A stretch of 64,000 nucleotides of DNA from the NCBI RefSeq assembly GCF_013403865.1, contig NZ_JABFDK010000001.1, forward strand, positions 1,116,001-1,180,000. The letters are read 5' to 3'. The notes under the pieces are model-generated. The model made no database searches. It saw only the letters and a program-made list of their open reading frames with translations, and was not told the DNA's origin. Shown piece after piece: positions 51,548 to 61,700 of the stretch; within the stretch, counting starts at the first letter, position 1, and each line of letters starts with the position of its first letter. This DNA is from Winogradskyella costae (GTDB lineage: Bacteria; Bacteroidota; Bacteroidia; Flavobacteriales; Flavobacteriaceae). Position numbers and translations under genes: made by a program.

Positions 51548-53390
51548 CTTCATTAGCTACTTTCTCCACATCAAAAGGTTTACCTAAATAGACCAATTTA
51601 AAATCTTGACCTATATCAGTGACTTCTTTATTCTGAACTGAAATAATATGAAGTTCTCCATCATCGTCCTTTAAAAATAACGGAATCATGTATTTATCCT
51701 TACCCGCCATTTCTAAGAGGCTCTTGTAATGTACTGCATCCACTATATCAATTTCTTGAATTGCAGGATACTTACGCGTTACTTCCATTAAATTAATATA
51801 ATCATCCGTTGGAGAGAATAAGCCTTCTTTAGGAGTGTTTTCTAGGTTATTCATTTCATCTGAAGTTACTAATCTATAGGAACCATTTTCTCCAAATTCT
51901 TTGCCGAACTTTTCAATAACATAAGAATTTATATCAGAGTTTCCTGTCATTGCCATAATATAGCCTACGTCATTTAATTCAATATTATCAGAAAGTGTAT
52001 CAGAATATATATTAGTATTTAATGCTTCTAAACCTAGTTCGTGAGCCTTATCTATATTATTCTGGTTGCTATCAATTAAAACAATGTGTCTTCCATTAGA
52101 TTCTAAATAATGACCTAATAACCGTGGTAATTTAGAAGCCCCAACAATTAAAATCCCATTAGATTTTGTTAAAAACACACCAACCAATCTTGCAAATAGA
52201 CGTGCTGTGGTTGCGTTTAATAAAACCGTTCCCAAAACAATCATAAATACCAAAGGCGTAATGTATTCTGCACCTTCAACACCTTGTCGCATTAATTTAC
52301 TTCCAAAAAGTGATGCAATACCCGCTGCAACAATACCACGAGGTCCAACCCAACTTATAAAAAGTTTTTCGTTAAGATTTAGTTTTGATCCCTGAGTACT
52401 TACAAATACCGCTAAAGGTCTTATAATAAATACCACAATAGCAAAAAGTATCGCTGTATTCCATGTGTACAGTAGCATTAGGTCTTCAATATCAATATTT
52501 GCCGCTAAAAGAATGAATAAAATTGAAATTAATAAAACACTCAATGATTCTTTAAAATATAATAGTTCTTTAAGATTATCTAGTTTACTATTTCCTAAAA
52601 CCATTCCCATTACTACAACTGCTAATAAGCCAGATTCATGTGCAAATAATTCAGATTCTACAAACACTAATAATACGGTTGAAAGCGACACAACATTTAA
52701 TAAATAATGTGGAATTAGCTTTTTATTAATAGCAAAGGCTAAAGCATGCGCAAACGTAAAACCAAATGTGGTACCAAATAATACAATTTTACCAAATTCC
52801 ATTAAAGCTGTTTTAGTGAAGCCACTATCACCTCCCACACTTATAAATTCAAACACTAAAACGGCAACTAAAGCTCCGATAGGATCAATAAGAATACCTT
52901 CCCATTTTAAAACAGTTGAAACATCTTTTTTAAGTGGAATATTTCGCAAAATAGGTGTAATTACAGTTGGCCCTGTAACGATAATGAGGCCTGCAAAAAG
53001 AAATGATAAATCCCAACTTAAATTAAACGTATAGCGCGCTACAATACCAGCACCAAAGAACGTAATGGCAGAACCAACGGTAATTAATTTGGTAATTACT
53101 GGACCTACATTTTTGATTTCGGATCGTTTTAAAGTTAAACCTCCTTCAAACAAAATAATACTTATGGCCAGTGATACAAAGTAGTACAAGCTATCACCAG
53201 GAAACAATCCTTTTGTACCATTCCAAATAGGTTCTATCCACTTAGTTTTATCTTCACTTAAAAATTCTGCTGCAATCGGACCGACCAATAATCCTATTAA
53301 TATTAAAGGTAAAATAGCTGGTATTTTAAATTTCCACGCCACCCATTGCGCTAATATTCCAAGAATTATAATTCCGGCTAGTTCTAACAT
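51543..53390 (-). CDS. Cation:proton antiporter with C-terminal TrkA-N (RCK) domain
   Basis: A 615-residue CPA-type exchanger. Twelve or so helices cover residues 1-400, with GLIIVTGPTVITPILRNIPL near residue 140 and the core acidic residue in WEGILIDPIGALVAVLVFEF (D168 region). The RCK nucleotide-binding domain follows (about 415-540: GILIVGASKLPRLLGHYLESNGRHIVLIDSN). A ~70-residue C-terminal tail completes it. The RCK domain implies regulation by NAD(H) or another nucleotide. Whether it carries Na+ or K+ is not decided by sequence. It is adjacent to a DUF202 gene on the same strand. Confidence 0.9.
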   Translation of the reverse strand: MLELAGIIILGILAQWVAWKFKIPAILPLILIGLLVGPIAAEFLSEDKTKWIEPIWNGTKGLFPGDSLYYFVSLAISIILFEGGLTLKRSEIKNVGPVITKLITVGSAITFFGAGIVARYTFNLSWDLSFLFAGLIIVTGPTVITPILRNIPLKKDVSTVLKWEGILIDPIGALVAVLVFEFISVGGDSGFTKTALMEFGKIVLFGTTFGFTFAHALAFAINKKLIPHYLLNVVSLSTVLLVFVESELFAHESGLLAVVVMGMVLGNSKLDNLKELLYFKESLSVLLISILFILLAANIDIEDLMLLYTWNTAILFAIVVFIIRPLAVFVSTQGSKLNLNEKLFISWVGPRGIVAAGIASLFGSKLMRQGVEGAEYITPLVFMIVLGTVLLNATTARLFARLVGVFLTKSNGILIVGASKLPRLLGHYLESNGRHIVLIDSNQNNIDKAHELGLEALNTNIYSDTLSDNIELNDVGYIMAMTGNSDINSYVIEKFGKEFGENGSYRLVTSDEMNNLENTPKEGLFSPTDDYINLMEVTRKYPAIQEIDIVDAVHYKSLLEMAGKDKYMIPLFLKDDDGELHIISVQNKEVTDIGQDFKLVYLGKPFDVEKVANED

Positions 53391-53473
53391 CTATCTACTT
53401 TTTGCGTGAAAATACTAAATTCTATTTTTATAGAAACTTCCTTTAAGATTATAAATAAGAATCTTAATTAAAG

Positions 53474-53833
53474 TTATACTTTATTATCCTCTTCTTTTTC
53501 TTCAGATTTATAATATACCCGTTTTAAACTCTTTTTTAATAGGGTAAATCTATAGACCCCAATGATAAAAAAGACTACACTAAAGACTATTGCTGTAAGT
53601 GCTAAATATTTAAAATTAGCAAATTCTTTAAGTTGGTATAAAGCGATAGCACCTAGTAGTAAATATAAAGAAGAACGAATATAAGATAAAAGGGTACGTT
53701 CGTTAGCCAATCGGGTGCGTTCTATTGCTAAATAATCTCTAAGGATAACTTGTTGATCTGGTTTAAAATCGCGACCAAATCGTAAGAGTTTAATTTTCTT
53801 AATTTTTAGTGGTGATTTTGATATGCGTTTCAT
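53474..53833 (-). CDS. DUF202-family small membrane protein
   Basis: A 119-residue protein. A very basic N-terminus (KRISKSPLKIKKIKLLRFGR) precedes the DUF202 signature RDYLAIERTRLANERTLLSYIR near residue 35. Two helices follow (about 52-70 and 78-95), then a mixed-charge tail. DUF202 proteins are small, mostly uncharacterised inner-membrane proteins (VTC-like fold in part). It lies 83 bp before the antiporter gene on the same strand and is probably cotranscribed. Confidence 0.85.
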   Translation of the reverse strand: MKRISKSPLKIKKIKLLRFGRDFKPDQQVILRDYLAIERTRLANERTLLSYIRSSLYLLLGAIALYQLKEFANFKYLALTAIVFSVVFFIIGVYRFTLLKKSLKRVYYKSEEKEEDNKV

Positions 53834-53990
53834 TGTTAATTCATTTTATCCACCTAAAAGTAATTGTTTTTTAGAATAGATATGAAATTATACCGTTGTT
53901 AATTGTTAAATATCCTCTAATTTATTGAGACTAACAACAATTAGTTTTAATGCTTTTAGTAATTTGCATAACTATATAAAAAATTTGCAA

Positions 53991-54851
53991 ATGCAATTAT
54001 ATCCTATTCAATCCGGAAATTTTAAGCTCGATGGAGGAGCCATGTTTGGTGTTGTACCAAAATCCCTATGGCAACGTACTAATCCTGCTGACAGTAGTAA
54101 TATGATAGATATAGCTGCACGTTGTCTATTAATTGAAGATGGTAATCGTCTTATCTTAATAGATACTGGAATGGGTAATAAGCAAAGCGATAAATTTTAC
54201 GGTTACTATTTTCTTTATGGTGATGATAGTATCGATAAATCATTAGCCGCCCACGGGTTTCATCGCGATGATATTACCGATGTGTTTATGACACACCTTC
54301 ATTTCGATCATTGTGGAGGAAGTATACAATGGAATAAAGATAAAACAGGATATGAACCTGCTTTCAAAAATGCACACTTTTGGAGTAATGCAAATCATTG
54401 GAAGTGGGCAACAGAGCCTAATAGACGTGAAGTCGCTTCGTTTTTAAAAGAAAACATTTTACCTATGGAAGACAGTGGACAATTAAAATTCACTACCGTT
54501 CCTGAGCATCATATTTTAAAGAATTCTGAGTTAGGGTTCGACATTTTCTTTGCTAACGGCCATACTGATAAGCAAATGATTCCGATGATTCAGTATAAAG
54601 GAAAAACTATCTGCTTTATGGCAGATTTATTACCAACCGTTGGGCATTTGCCGTTGCCATTTGTAATGGGTTATGATACTAGACCCTTATTAACTCTAGA
54701 CGAAAAAGAGTTATTTTTAAATATGGCTGCAGACAATAACTTCTATTTATTTTTAGAACATGATGCGCATAACGAAATTATTACAGTTAAACATACAGAA
54801 AAAGGAGTGCGACTCAACGAAACATTTACCACAAACCAACTATTTAATTAA
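53991..54851 (+). CDS. MBL-fold metallo-hydrolase
   Basis: I use the ATG at 53991 (MQLYPIQSGNFKLDGGAMFG), giving 286 residues; the frame runs back to 53925 with unrelated residues. The dinuclear motif H-x-H-x-D-H is in VFMTHLHFDHCGG near residue 105, and further His/Asp ligands appear in ANGHTDKQM, FMADLLP and FLEHDAH. There is no signal peptide. The opening GNFKLDGGAMFGVVPKSLW is typical of a widespread subfamily related to lactonases, though without a proven substrate. It is monocistronic and divergent from DUF202. Confidence 0.88.
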   Translation: MQLYPIQSGNFKLDGGAMFGVVPKSLWQRTNPADSSNMIDIAARCLLIEDGNRLILIDTGMGNKQSDKFYGYYFLYGDDSIDKSLAAHGFHRDDITDVFMTHLHFDHCGGSIQWNKDKTGYEPAFKNAHFWSNANHWKWATEPNRREVASFLKENILPMEDSGQLKFTTVPEHHILKNSELGFDIFFANGHTDKQMIPMIQYKGKTICFMADLLPTVGHLPLPFVMGYDTRPLLTLDEKELFLNMAADNNFYLFLEHDAHNEIITVKHTEKGVRLNETFTTNQLFN

Positions 54852-54943
54852 AATAGAAAACAGAGCAGGTAATAGATATTAGCATTTAAGACCGTATATA
54901 TTGCATACAAAATCTAACAATTCAATAACAATAAATAATACAA

Positions 54944-56545
54944 ATGAAATTTAATTACAGAATAATAGCCTATTTAGGATTTGCAGGAACCTTATTTTTA
55001 GGCTGTGGTAGTACTAGTGAAATTCTTTCTACACCAATAGAAAACATAGATTCTTCACCTTTAAAAGTCACAGAATTAACTGATGCTGAAGCTAAAAATT
55101 GGGGACACCTAGACCTTGTAAATGATACCATTCCTGGTATGAGTGTTGACAAAGCCTACTCTGAAATTATTAAAAACAAAAAAGGAAGTAAAGTTATCGT
55201 TGCTGTCATAGATTCTGGTATTGATATAGATCATGAAGATTTAAGAAATGTACTTTGGACCAACGAAGATGAAATACCAAATAATGGAATAGATGATGAT
55301 AAGAATGGCTACATTGACGATGTACATGGATGGAATTTTTTAGGAGATGGTTACGATGAGCAACTAGAATATGTGCGATTAATAGCAAGTGGAGAGACTT
55401 CTAATCCGCGTTATGATGAAGCCGTAGCTTTACAAAAAGAGGAATATGAAACGTATATGGGTGCTAAAACCAGATATGAACAAATTCTAAATGTTATAAA
55501 AAATGCTGATGAAAAATTGGCAGCACACTTAGGTAAAAAAGAATATACCATAAAAGAAGTTAATGCTATTAAAACAGAAGATGAATCCTTAGCACAAGCG
55601 ATTCAAATAGCACAAAATATAAATGCTAATGGTGGTACTTTTAAAGATGCTAACGCAGAAATTAGTGGGCAACTAGAAAGTTTTAACGAACGCTTAAATT
55701 ATCATTTAAATATTGATTTTTCGGGTCGTAAAACTAAAGATAATATCAATGATTTATCTGATATAGGTTACGGTAATGGAAACGTTAAGCCTGTAAAAAA
55801 ATCAGAATCTCACGGAACACACGTTGCAGGTATTATTGCTGCAGAACGTAATAACGGAATCGGAGCAAATGGTGTTGCTAATAACGTAGAAATTATGTCT
55901 ATTAGAACTGTTCCTAATGGAGATGAATACGATAAAGATGTTGCATTAGCTATCCGTTATGCTGTAGATAATGGTGCTAAAGTCATAAACGGAAGTTTTG
56001 GAAAATCATTTTCTCCACACCCAGAATGGGTAAGAGATGCTATTAAATATGCATCTGATAATGATGTTGTTTTTGTACATGCTGCTGGTAATGATAGTAA
56101 AAATGTAGATGAAGGTGCTAATTTCCCAGATGATAATGTTGATTTCGTTGAAATATCAAATACATACATTAGAGTGGGTTCTTTAACTTCTAAATATGGC
56201 TCTAAAATTGTCTCTGGTTTTTCAAATTATGGAAAAAAGAATGTCGATGTTTTTGCTCCGGGATCTAATATTTATTCTACAACTCCACAAAATGAATACA
56301 AGCCAAATAGCGGAACATCTATGGCTTCTCCTGCTGTTGCTGGTGTAGTGGCTTTAGTACGTTCGTATTATCCAAAATTATCTGCGGCTCAGGTAAAACA
56401 AGTGCTTTTAGAATCAGGATTACCTTTAACTACTAAAGTGGTCGTTGGTGGCGATGCTTCTAATGTGACACCTTTTTCAGATTTATCCAAATCTGGTAGA
56501 ATAGTTAATGCTTACAATGCCTTAATTATGGCTTCAAAATTATAA
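54944..56545 (+). CDS. S8-family (subtilisin-like) serine peptidase lipoprotein
   Basis: A 533-residue lipoprotein (signal ending TLFLGC21). The triad is D90 (VAVIDSGIDIDHEDL), H290 (SHGTHVAGIIAA) and S459 (NSGTSMASPAVAG), with oxyanion Asn N383 (AAGNDSKN). A calcium-type loop, NGIDDDKNGYIDDVHGW, follows the Asp. About 200 residues separate Asp and His, several times the usual spacing, owing to a charged helical insertion (about residues 135-275). No propeptide inhibitor domain is visible. It is anchored at the envelope and is followed after 102 bp by an M1 peptidase. Confidence 0.93.
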   Translation: MKFNYRIIAYLGFAGTLFLGCGSTSEILSTPIENIDSSPLKVTELTDAEAKNWGHLDLVNDTIPGMSVDKAYSEIIKNKKGSKVIVAVIDSGIDIDHEDLRNVLWTNEDEIPNNGIDDDKNGYIDDVHGWNFLGDGYDEQLEYVRLIASGETSNPRYDEAVALQKEEYETYMGAKTRYEQILNVIKNADEKLAAHLGKKEYTIKEVNAIKTEDESLAQAIQIAQNINANGGTFKDANAEISGQLESFNERLNYHLNIDFSGRKTKDNINDLSDIGYGNGNVKPVKKSESHGTHVAGIIAAERNNGIGANGVANNVEIMSIRTVPNGDEYDKDVALAIRYAVDNGAKVINGSFGKSFSPHPEWVRDAIKYASDNDVVFVHAAGNDSKNVDEGANFPDDNVDFVEISNTYIRVGSLTSKYGSKIVSGFSNYGKKNVDVFAPGSNIYSTTPQNEYKPNSGTSMASPAVAGVVALVRSYYPKLSAAQVKQVLLESGLPLTTKVVVGGDASNVTPFSDLSKSGRIVNAYNALIMASKL

Positions 56546-56647
56546 TAATCCTTTTTGGATTTCATTAAAATAATTGGGTTATTTAGTTGGTACATCTAGA
56601 TAACCCAATTACTTATAAAGTCTTTATATTTATTAAAAACAAATGTT

Positions 56648-58450
56648 ATGAAACATACCATTCTCAGTCTTTTTTCACTTTTAATTTTAGTCTCTTGCGG
56701 TTCTACTGAAAAAGCGCTTCAAAATACTAATTCAGTAAATGCATCTACATTTGGATATTGGCAGCAACATGTAGATTACGCCATGGAAATTGATATGGAT
56801 GTCAACAACTATCAGTATAAGGGCACTCAAAAATTAGTATATACCAATAACTCACCAGACGTGCTTAATCGTGTGTATTACCATTTGTATTTTAATGCCT
56901 TTCAACCAGGCAGTGAAATGGATGTACGCTCGCGCACCATAAGTGATCCAGATCGTCGCGTTGGAGCTCGAATTAACGAACTTCAACCTAATGAAATTGG
57001 TTACATAAAAGTGAATTCATTACAACAAAACGGAACTTCGATTTCATATGAAACAGTCGGTACTGTTTTAGAAGTAAAATTACATAAACCTATTTTACCT
57101 GGAGAAAAAGTCACTTTTAACATGGATTTTGATGCTCAAGTTCCGGTCCAAATTCGTCGTTCTGGAAGAAATAATTCTGAAGGTGTGGCCTTATCTATGT
57201 CACAATGGTATCCAAAATTAGCAGAATATGATGATGAAGGTTGGCACGCAGATCCATATATAGGAAGAGAATTTCATGGTGTTTGGGGAAATTTTGATGT
57301 AAAATTATCTATTGATGAATCTTATATTGTAGGTGGTACAGGATATCTCCAAGGTGAGCCAAAAGTAAAATCAGGAAAGAAAACTCATCATTTCAAAGCA
57401 CCTAAAGTGCATGATTTTACTTGGGCTGCTGATCCGGATTATATTCACGATACATTTCAAATGCCAAATGGTCCAACACTTCATTTCTATTATAAAAGCA
57501 CTTTAGAGCAAGAATATTTAGATAATTGGAAAAAGCTACAATCTGAAACCGCTTTATTAATGAATTTCTTTAATGAACATATTGGAAATTACCCATACGA
57601 TCAATATTCAGTAATTCAAGGTGGTGATGGAGGCATGGAATATGCCATGAGCACTTTAATAACAGGAAAACGTAGCTATGGTAGCTTATTAGGTGTTACC
57701 GCACATGAGTTAGCACATACTTGGTTTCAATTTTTATTGGCTTCTAACGAATCTAAACACGAGTGGATGGATGAGGGTTTTACAAGTTATATTTCTAACT
57801 TAGCGATGAATTCTATTAGCGAAAATAAAAAATCTAATCCGCTTTTTGGATCCTATAGAGGGTATTTAGCTTTAGCTAATTCTGGTGTTGAGCAACCCTT
57901 AACTACACACTCTGACCGTTATGCTTCAAATGGAGTTTATGGTGCTGCAGCTTACAGCAAAGGTGCTGTATTTTTAGCGCAATTAGGTTATATCATTGGA
58001 GATGAGAACTTAGATAAAACGATCAAAAAATACTTTGAAGATTTTAAATTTAAACATCCAAAGCCATTTGATATTATTAGAACTGCGGAACGCATCACAG
58101 ATTTTGAACTCGATTGGTATTTTATAGATTTTGCGCAAACTACAAATACTATTGATTATGCTGTTAAAGCGGTTGAAGGCAATTCTATAACATTAGAACG
58201 CATTGGTTTAATGCCAATGCCTATTGATCTTACGGTTACTTATACGGATGGAACTACTGAAGAATTTTATATTCCACTACAAATGATGCGTGGTGAAAAA
58301 CCAACCTCAGCTACCATTATCAATGATTGGGCTTGGGCAATGCCAACCTATTCATTTGATGTTAAAAAAGCAGTAAAGTCTGTTGAAATTGATGACTCTC
58401 AGATGATGGCAGATGTTAATCGTGAAGATAATATAATGACCATAGAATAA
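56648..58450 (+). CDS. M1-family metallopeptidase lipoprotein
   Basis: A 600-residue aminopeptidase-type lipoprotein (signal ending LLILVSC17). The exopeptidase signature is GGMEYAMSTLI (residues 328-338), and the zinc site is H353-E354-LA-H357 with E376 in WMDEGFTSY. The N-terminal M1 beta domain occupies about residues 35-230. There is no C-terminal ERAP-like armadillo domain, so it is a short-form M1. It trims peptides at the envelope and stands next to the S8 peptidase; together with the M28 and metzincin genes the window is rich in exported proteolysis. Confidence 0.93.
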   Translation: MKHTILSLFSLLILVSCGSTEKALQNTNSVNASTFGYWQQHVDYAMEIDMDVNNYQYKGTQKLVYTNNSPDVLNRVYYHLYFNAFQPGSEMDVRSRTISDPDRRVGARINELQPNEIGYIKVNSLQQNGTSISYETVGTVLEVKLHKPILPGEKVTFNMDFDAQVPVQIRRSGRNNSEGVALSMSQWYPKLAEYDDEGWHADPYIGREFHGVWGNFDVKLSIDESYIVGGTGYLQGEPKVKSGKKTHHFKAPKVHDFTWAADPDYIHDTFQMPNGPTLHFYYKSTLEQEYLDNWKKLQSETALLMNFFNEHIGNYPYDQYSVIQGGDGGMEYAMSTLITGKRSYGSLLGVTAHELAHTWFQFLLASNESKHEWMDEGFTSYISNLAMNSISENKKSNPLFGSYRGYLALANSGVEQPLTTHSDRYASNGVYGAAAYSKGAVFLAQLGYIIGDENLDKTIKKYFEDFKFKHPKPFDIIRTAERITDFELDWYFIDFAQTTNTIDYAVKAVEGNSITLERIGLMPMPIDLTVTYTDGTTEEFYIPLQMMRGEKPTSATIINDWAWAMPTYSFDVKKAVKSVEIDDSQMMADVNREDNIMTIE

Positions 58451-58680
58451 TTTTGTTCTCAATTTTAGCAGTGGACATTAAATACCCACCTAACTTCGAT
58501 TAAGATTATGGAACACGAATAAATGATAATCAATATCTAAGTACTTTATAGTATCTCTTGGAAGGTTCTACCTTGTAAGTATGGTATATCAATCTGAAAA
58601 GACCTAAAAGGTATTTAAAACCTCGTAAATCAGGTCTATTTCGTATAAAACCGAATCATTAACAATCAGATTATAACTAC

Positions 58681-58711
58681 AAAAAGCGCAACTTCGGTTG
58701 CGCTTTTTCTT
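58681..58711. terminator. Bidirectional terminator with UUCG loop
   Basis: A perfect 12-bp stem (58681-58692 with 58697-58708) is closed by a stable TTCG tetraloop and flanked by A and T runs. It lies 19 bp after the stop of the giant protease gene on the minus strand. It also faces the M1 gene, which ends 230 bp away. Confidence 0.9.
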
Positions 58712-58729
58712 TATAAGATTATTATGTTA

Positions 58730-61700
58730 CTATTTCTTGATCACTTTATAAATATTAAACCTTTGATTTGACCACACCTTAACAAAGTAAGCTCCGGCTT
58801 CTAAACGCGTCATGTCAATTACATTCGTAGTGTTGATTGAACTCATAGATAGTATCTTTTGGCCTAACATTGAGAAGACTTCTATAGATTCAATAATAAC
58901 CGTTGAATTAATATGTAATTCTGATGTCACAGGGTTAGGAAATATCTCAATGTCTTCCAGCTCATTGCCTTTTATACTTAAGTTCTCCCAAACAATGGTC
59001 TCTATATTAGAAGCTTCAGATTCTCCTTCACTAAATACAGAAGTAATATAATAATCGTAAGTCCCAAAACTTGGAAGCATATCTACATACGTTGTTTCTG
59101 TAGTTGACGCTAAAAATTGGTTATTTCGATAAATATTATATTCTAAAAAGCCAAATGCTGTTGCTGATGAAGCTATAACGACCTCATCGTTAACATTAGG
59201 ATTAATCGTTCCTGTACTAGATACATCTCCAATGACATAGCTTGTATAGTCTGTAGCGTCAATTTTATCAGCAAACCAACAGCCATTGCCGCTTGTATTA
59301 CCTTCCATATAATTTCCTGATAAAATACCGATATATTGGAAACCGTCATAATACGTCCATGTTACTTGGTTGCCATTTAACTCCCAAGTTCCAGAAGTAG
59401 TTTCTGATGGTATATTAAAGGTAAAGTCCTCATAAAAAATGATTTCCACTTGATTGTAAAAATTATTGCAATCATGATCATAATTGACCAACCAACTACC
59501 AATAAAATTCGTGGTCGCTCCCCAATCTAAAGTCACTTCACCTTGTATTGCGTCAGTGAGCTCAGCAACCAAATAAACCGGAGTTGTTATATCCAAGGTT
59601 GTAAATGTTACTGGTCCTACCCAATTACTATCATCTTCCCCTGGATTTGCTCCACAGTTCCCACGAATATAAACATCGTAAGTAGTATCTAAATTCAAGT
59701 TTTCTAATGTATATGGATTTACATTTAAAAATGCAGTTGTGCCATTACCTTGTGTAAAACCTGTTGGTCCATATTCTATTTCCCATGTTTGTTCATTGCC
59801 TCCAGCAATCCAACTAAGTTCTGCTGAACTCAATGACACGTTATCTACTACAAAATCTGATAAATCAGGACAAGGGATGGTTTCGCAAATCACTGTTGCG
59901 TCCCAACCTCCATAAGTTATGCTAATATCTGACGTAAACCTAAAGGTTAAAGCTCCTGAAGGGTTATCAGCTGTAAAAGATTCTGGAATAGTTGTTCCAT
60001 TATATTGCCCAATCAAAGGTGCATTTACATCCATACCATCATAGACACTTAAATAATCACAACAATACTCTAACTGAAAATAATTAAAAATAACCGTTAC
60101 ACTATTATTACCAGCAGATGGAGCAATTACCGTAGTAATATCTTCTCCATTTTGATAATTTCCATTTGCTCCACCTGAATCATAAAAATGATTTCCACTG
60201 CAGAAATCTGCTAAGGTGGTAATCGTCACTGGTCCTATCCAATTGCTATCATCTTCTCCTGAATTTGCTCCACAATTAGCTCTTATATAGACATCATAAT
60301 TAAAAGAGGAGTTTAAACCTGTTAGCGTAAAAGGGTTAGAATTTGCTGAGATAACAGTCCCTGTACCGTTTGTAAAACCAGAATAACCATATTCTAGCTC
60401 CCAAGAGATTTCACTACCTCCATTAATCCAACTCAAATCAATACTGTCTGAGGAAGCATTTACGGCAACTAAATTAGTTGGCTCTGGGCAGGATATCCAC
60501 GCTACAATATCTGTATTCGAAGGTTCAGACTCTCCTTCATCATAAACAGCAGTCACATAATAATCATAGACTCCGAAATCTGGCAATAAATCTGTATATG
60601 TCGTTTCGGTAGTTGTTGCAAGAAATTGGGTATCTCTATAGAGATTATATTCAACAAATGATAGGGCAGCCACATTTATTTGAACTACCTGATTCTCATT
60701 GGGGTTTGGTTGTCCAAAAACATTTAATGCTCCCGCGGTATATTCCATTAAACCATCAGTAGTGTTTTTTGTACTGTACCAACAAGTACCATCATCACCT
60801 ATACCTACCATATAATCGCCATATCTCGTTCCATAATATGAATTACCATAAGAAAAGGTAAATGTTACTTGATTTGCTTCTAGTTCCCACGTTCCTGAAT
60901 CATTATATTCTGGAAGAATAAAAGTACCATCAGCATTAAAAATAGCTTCTGTTTGATAATAGTTACCTGAACAATTATAGTCAAAAAATAACATCCAACT
61001 TCCTAAAAAACTACTCGGTTCGTCCCAGGTTAAAGTCACCTCACCAAGTGTTTCATCTGTTAAATCTGCCGTTAAATAACCTGGAGTCTCTATGCCTAAA
61101 GTAGAAAACGTAAATGGACCAACCCAATTACTGTCATCTTCGCCAGGATTGGCACCGCAATTGCTTCTTAAATAAACATCATAAGTCGTTTCTATATCTA
61201 AACCGCTTAAGGTCCAAGGATTACTACTTATATTTTCAATAATTCCTGTTCCTTGAGAAAAACCAGTTAATCCATATTCAAGCTCCCAAGTTGTTTCCTC
61301 ACCACTCGCTGTCCAGCTTAAATCTGCCGAATTTAATGTTAGGTTATTTGCTATTAAACCGGATGGATTAGGACAAGAAATAAATTGACATGTAACCGTG
61401 GCATCCCAACCACTGTAAGTAACACTTTCATCAGAAGTAAACACAAAAGTTAATGTTCCTGAAGGATGTGATGATGTAAAAGACCCTATATTGGTGTTTC
61501 CTGTGAATTGACCTAAAAATGGTGAATTTGTATCTGGTCCATCATATATATATAAATTGTCATAACCACTTTCCAATTGAAATGAGTTAAATTCAACAGT
61601 AATATTATTATTTCCTGCTGACGGAGCAATAACTGTCGTCATAAATTCTCCATTTGAATAGTTGCCTTCGGATCCACCCGAATCATAAAAATGATCCCCA

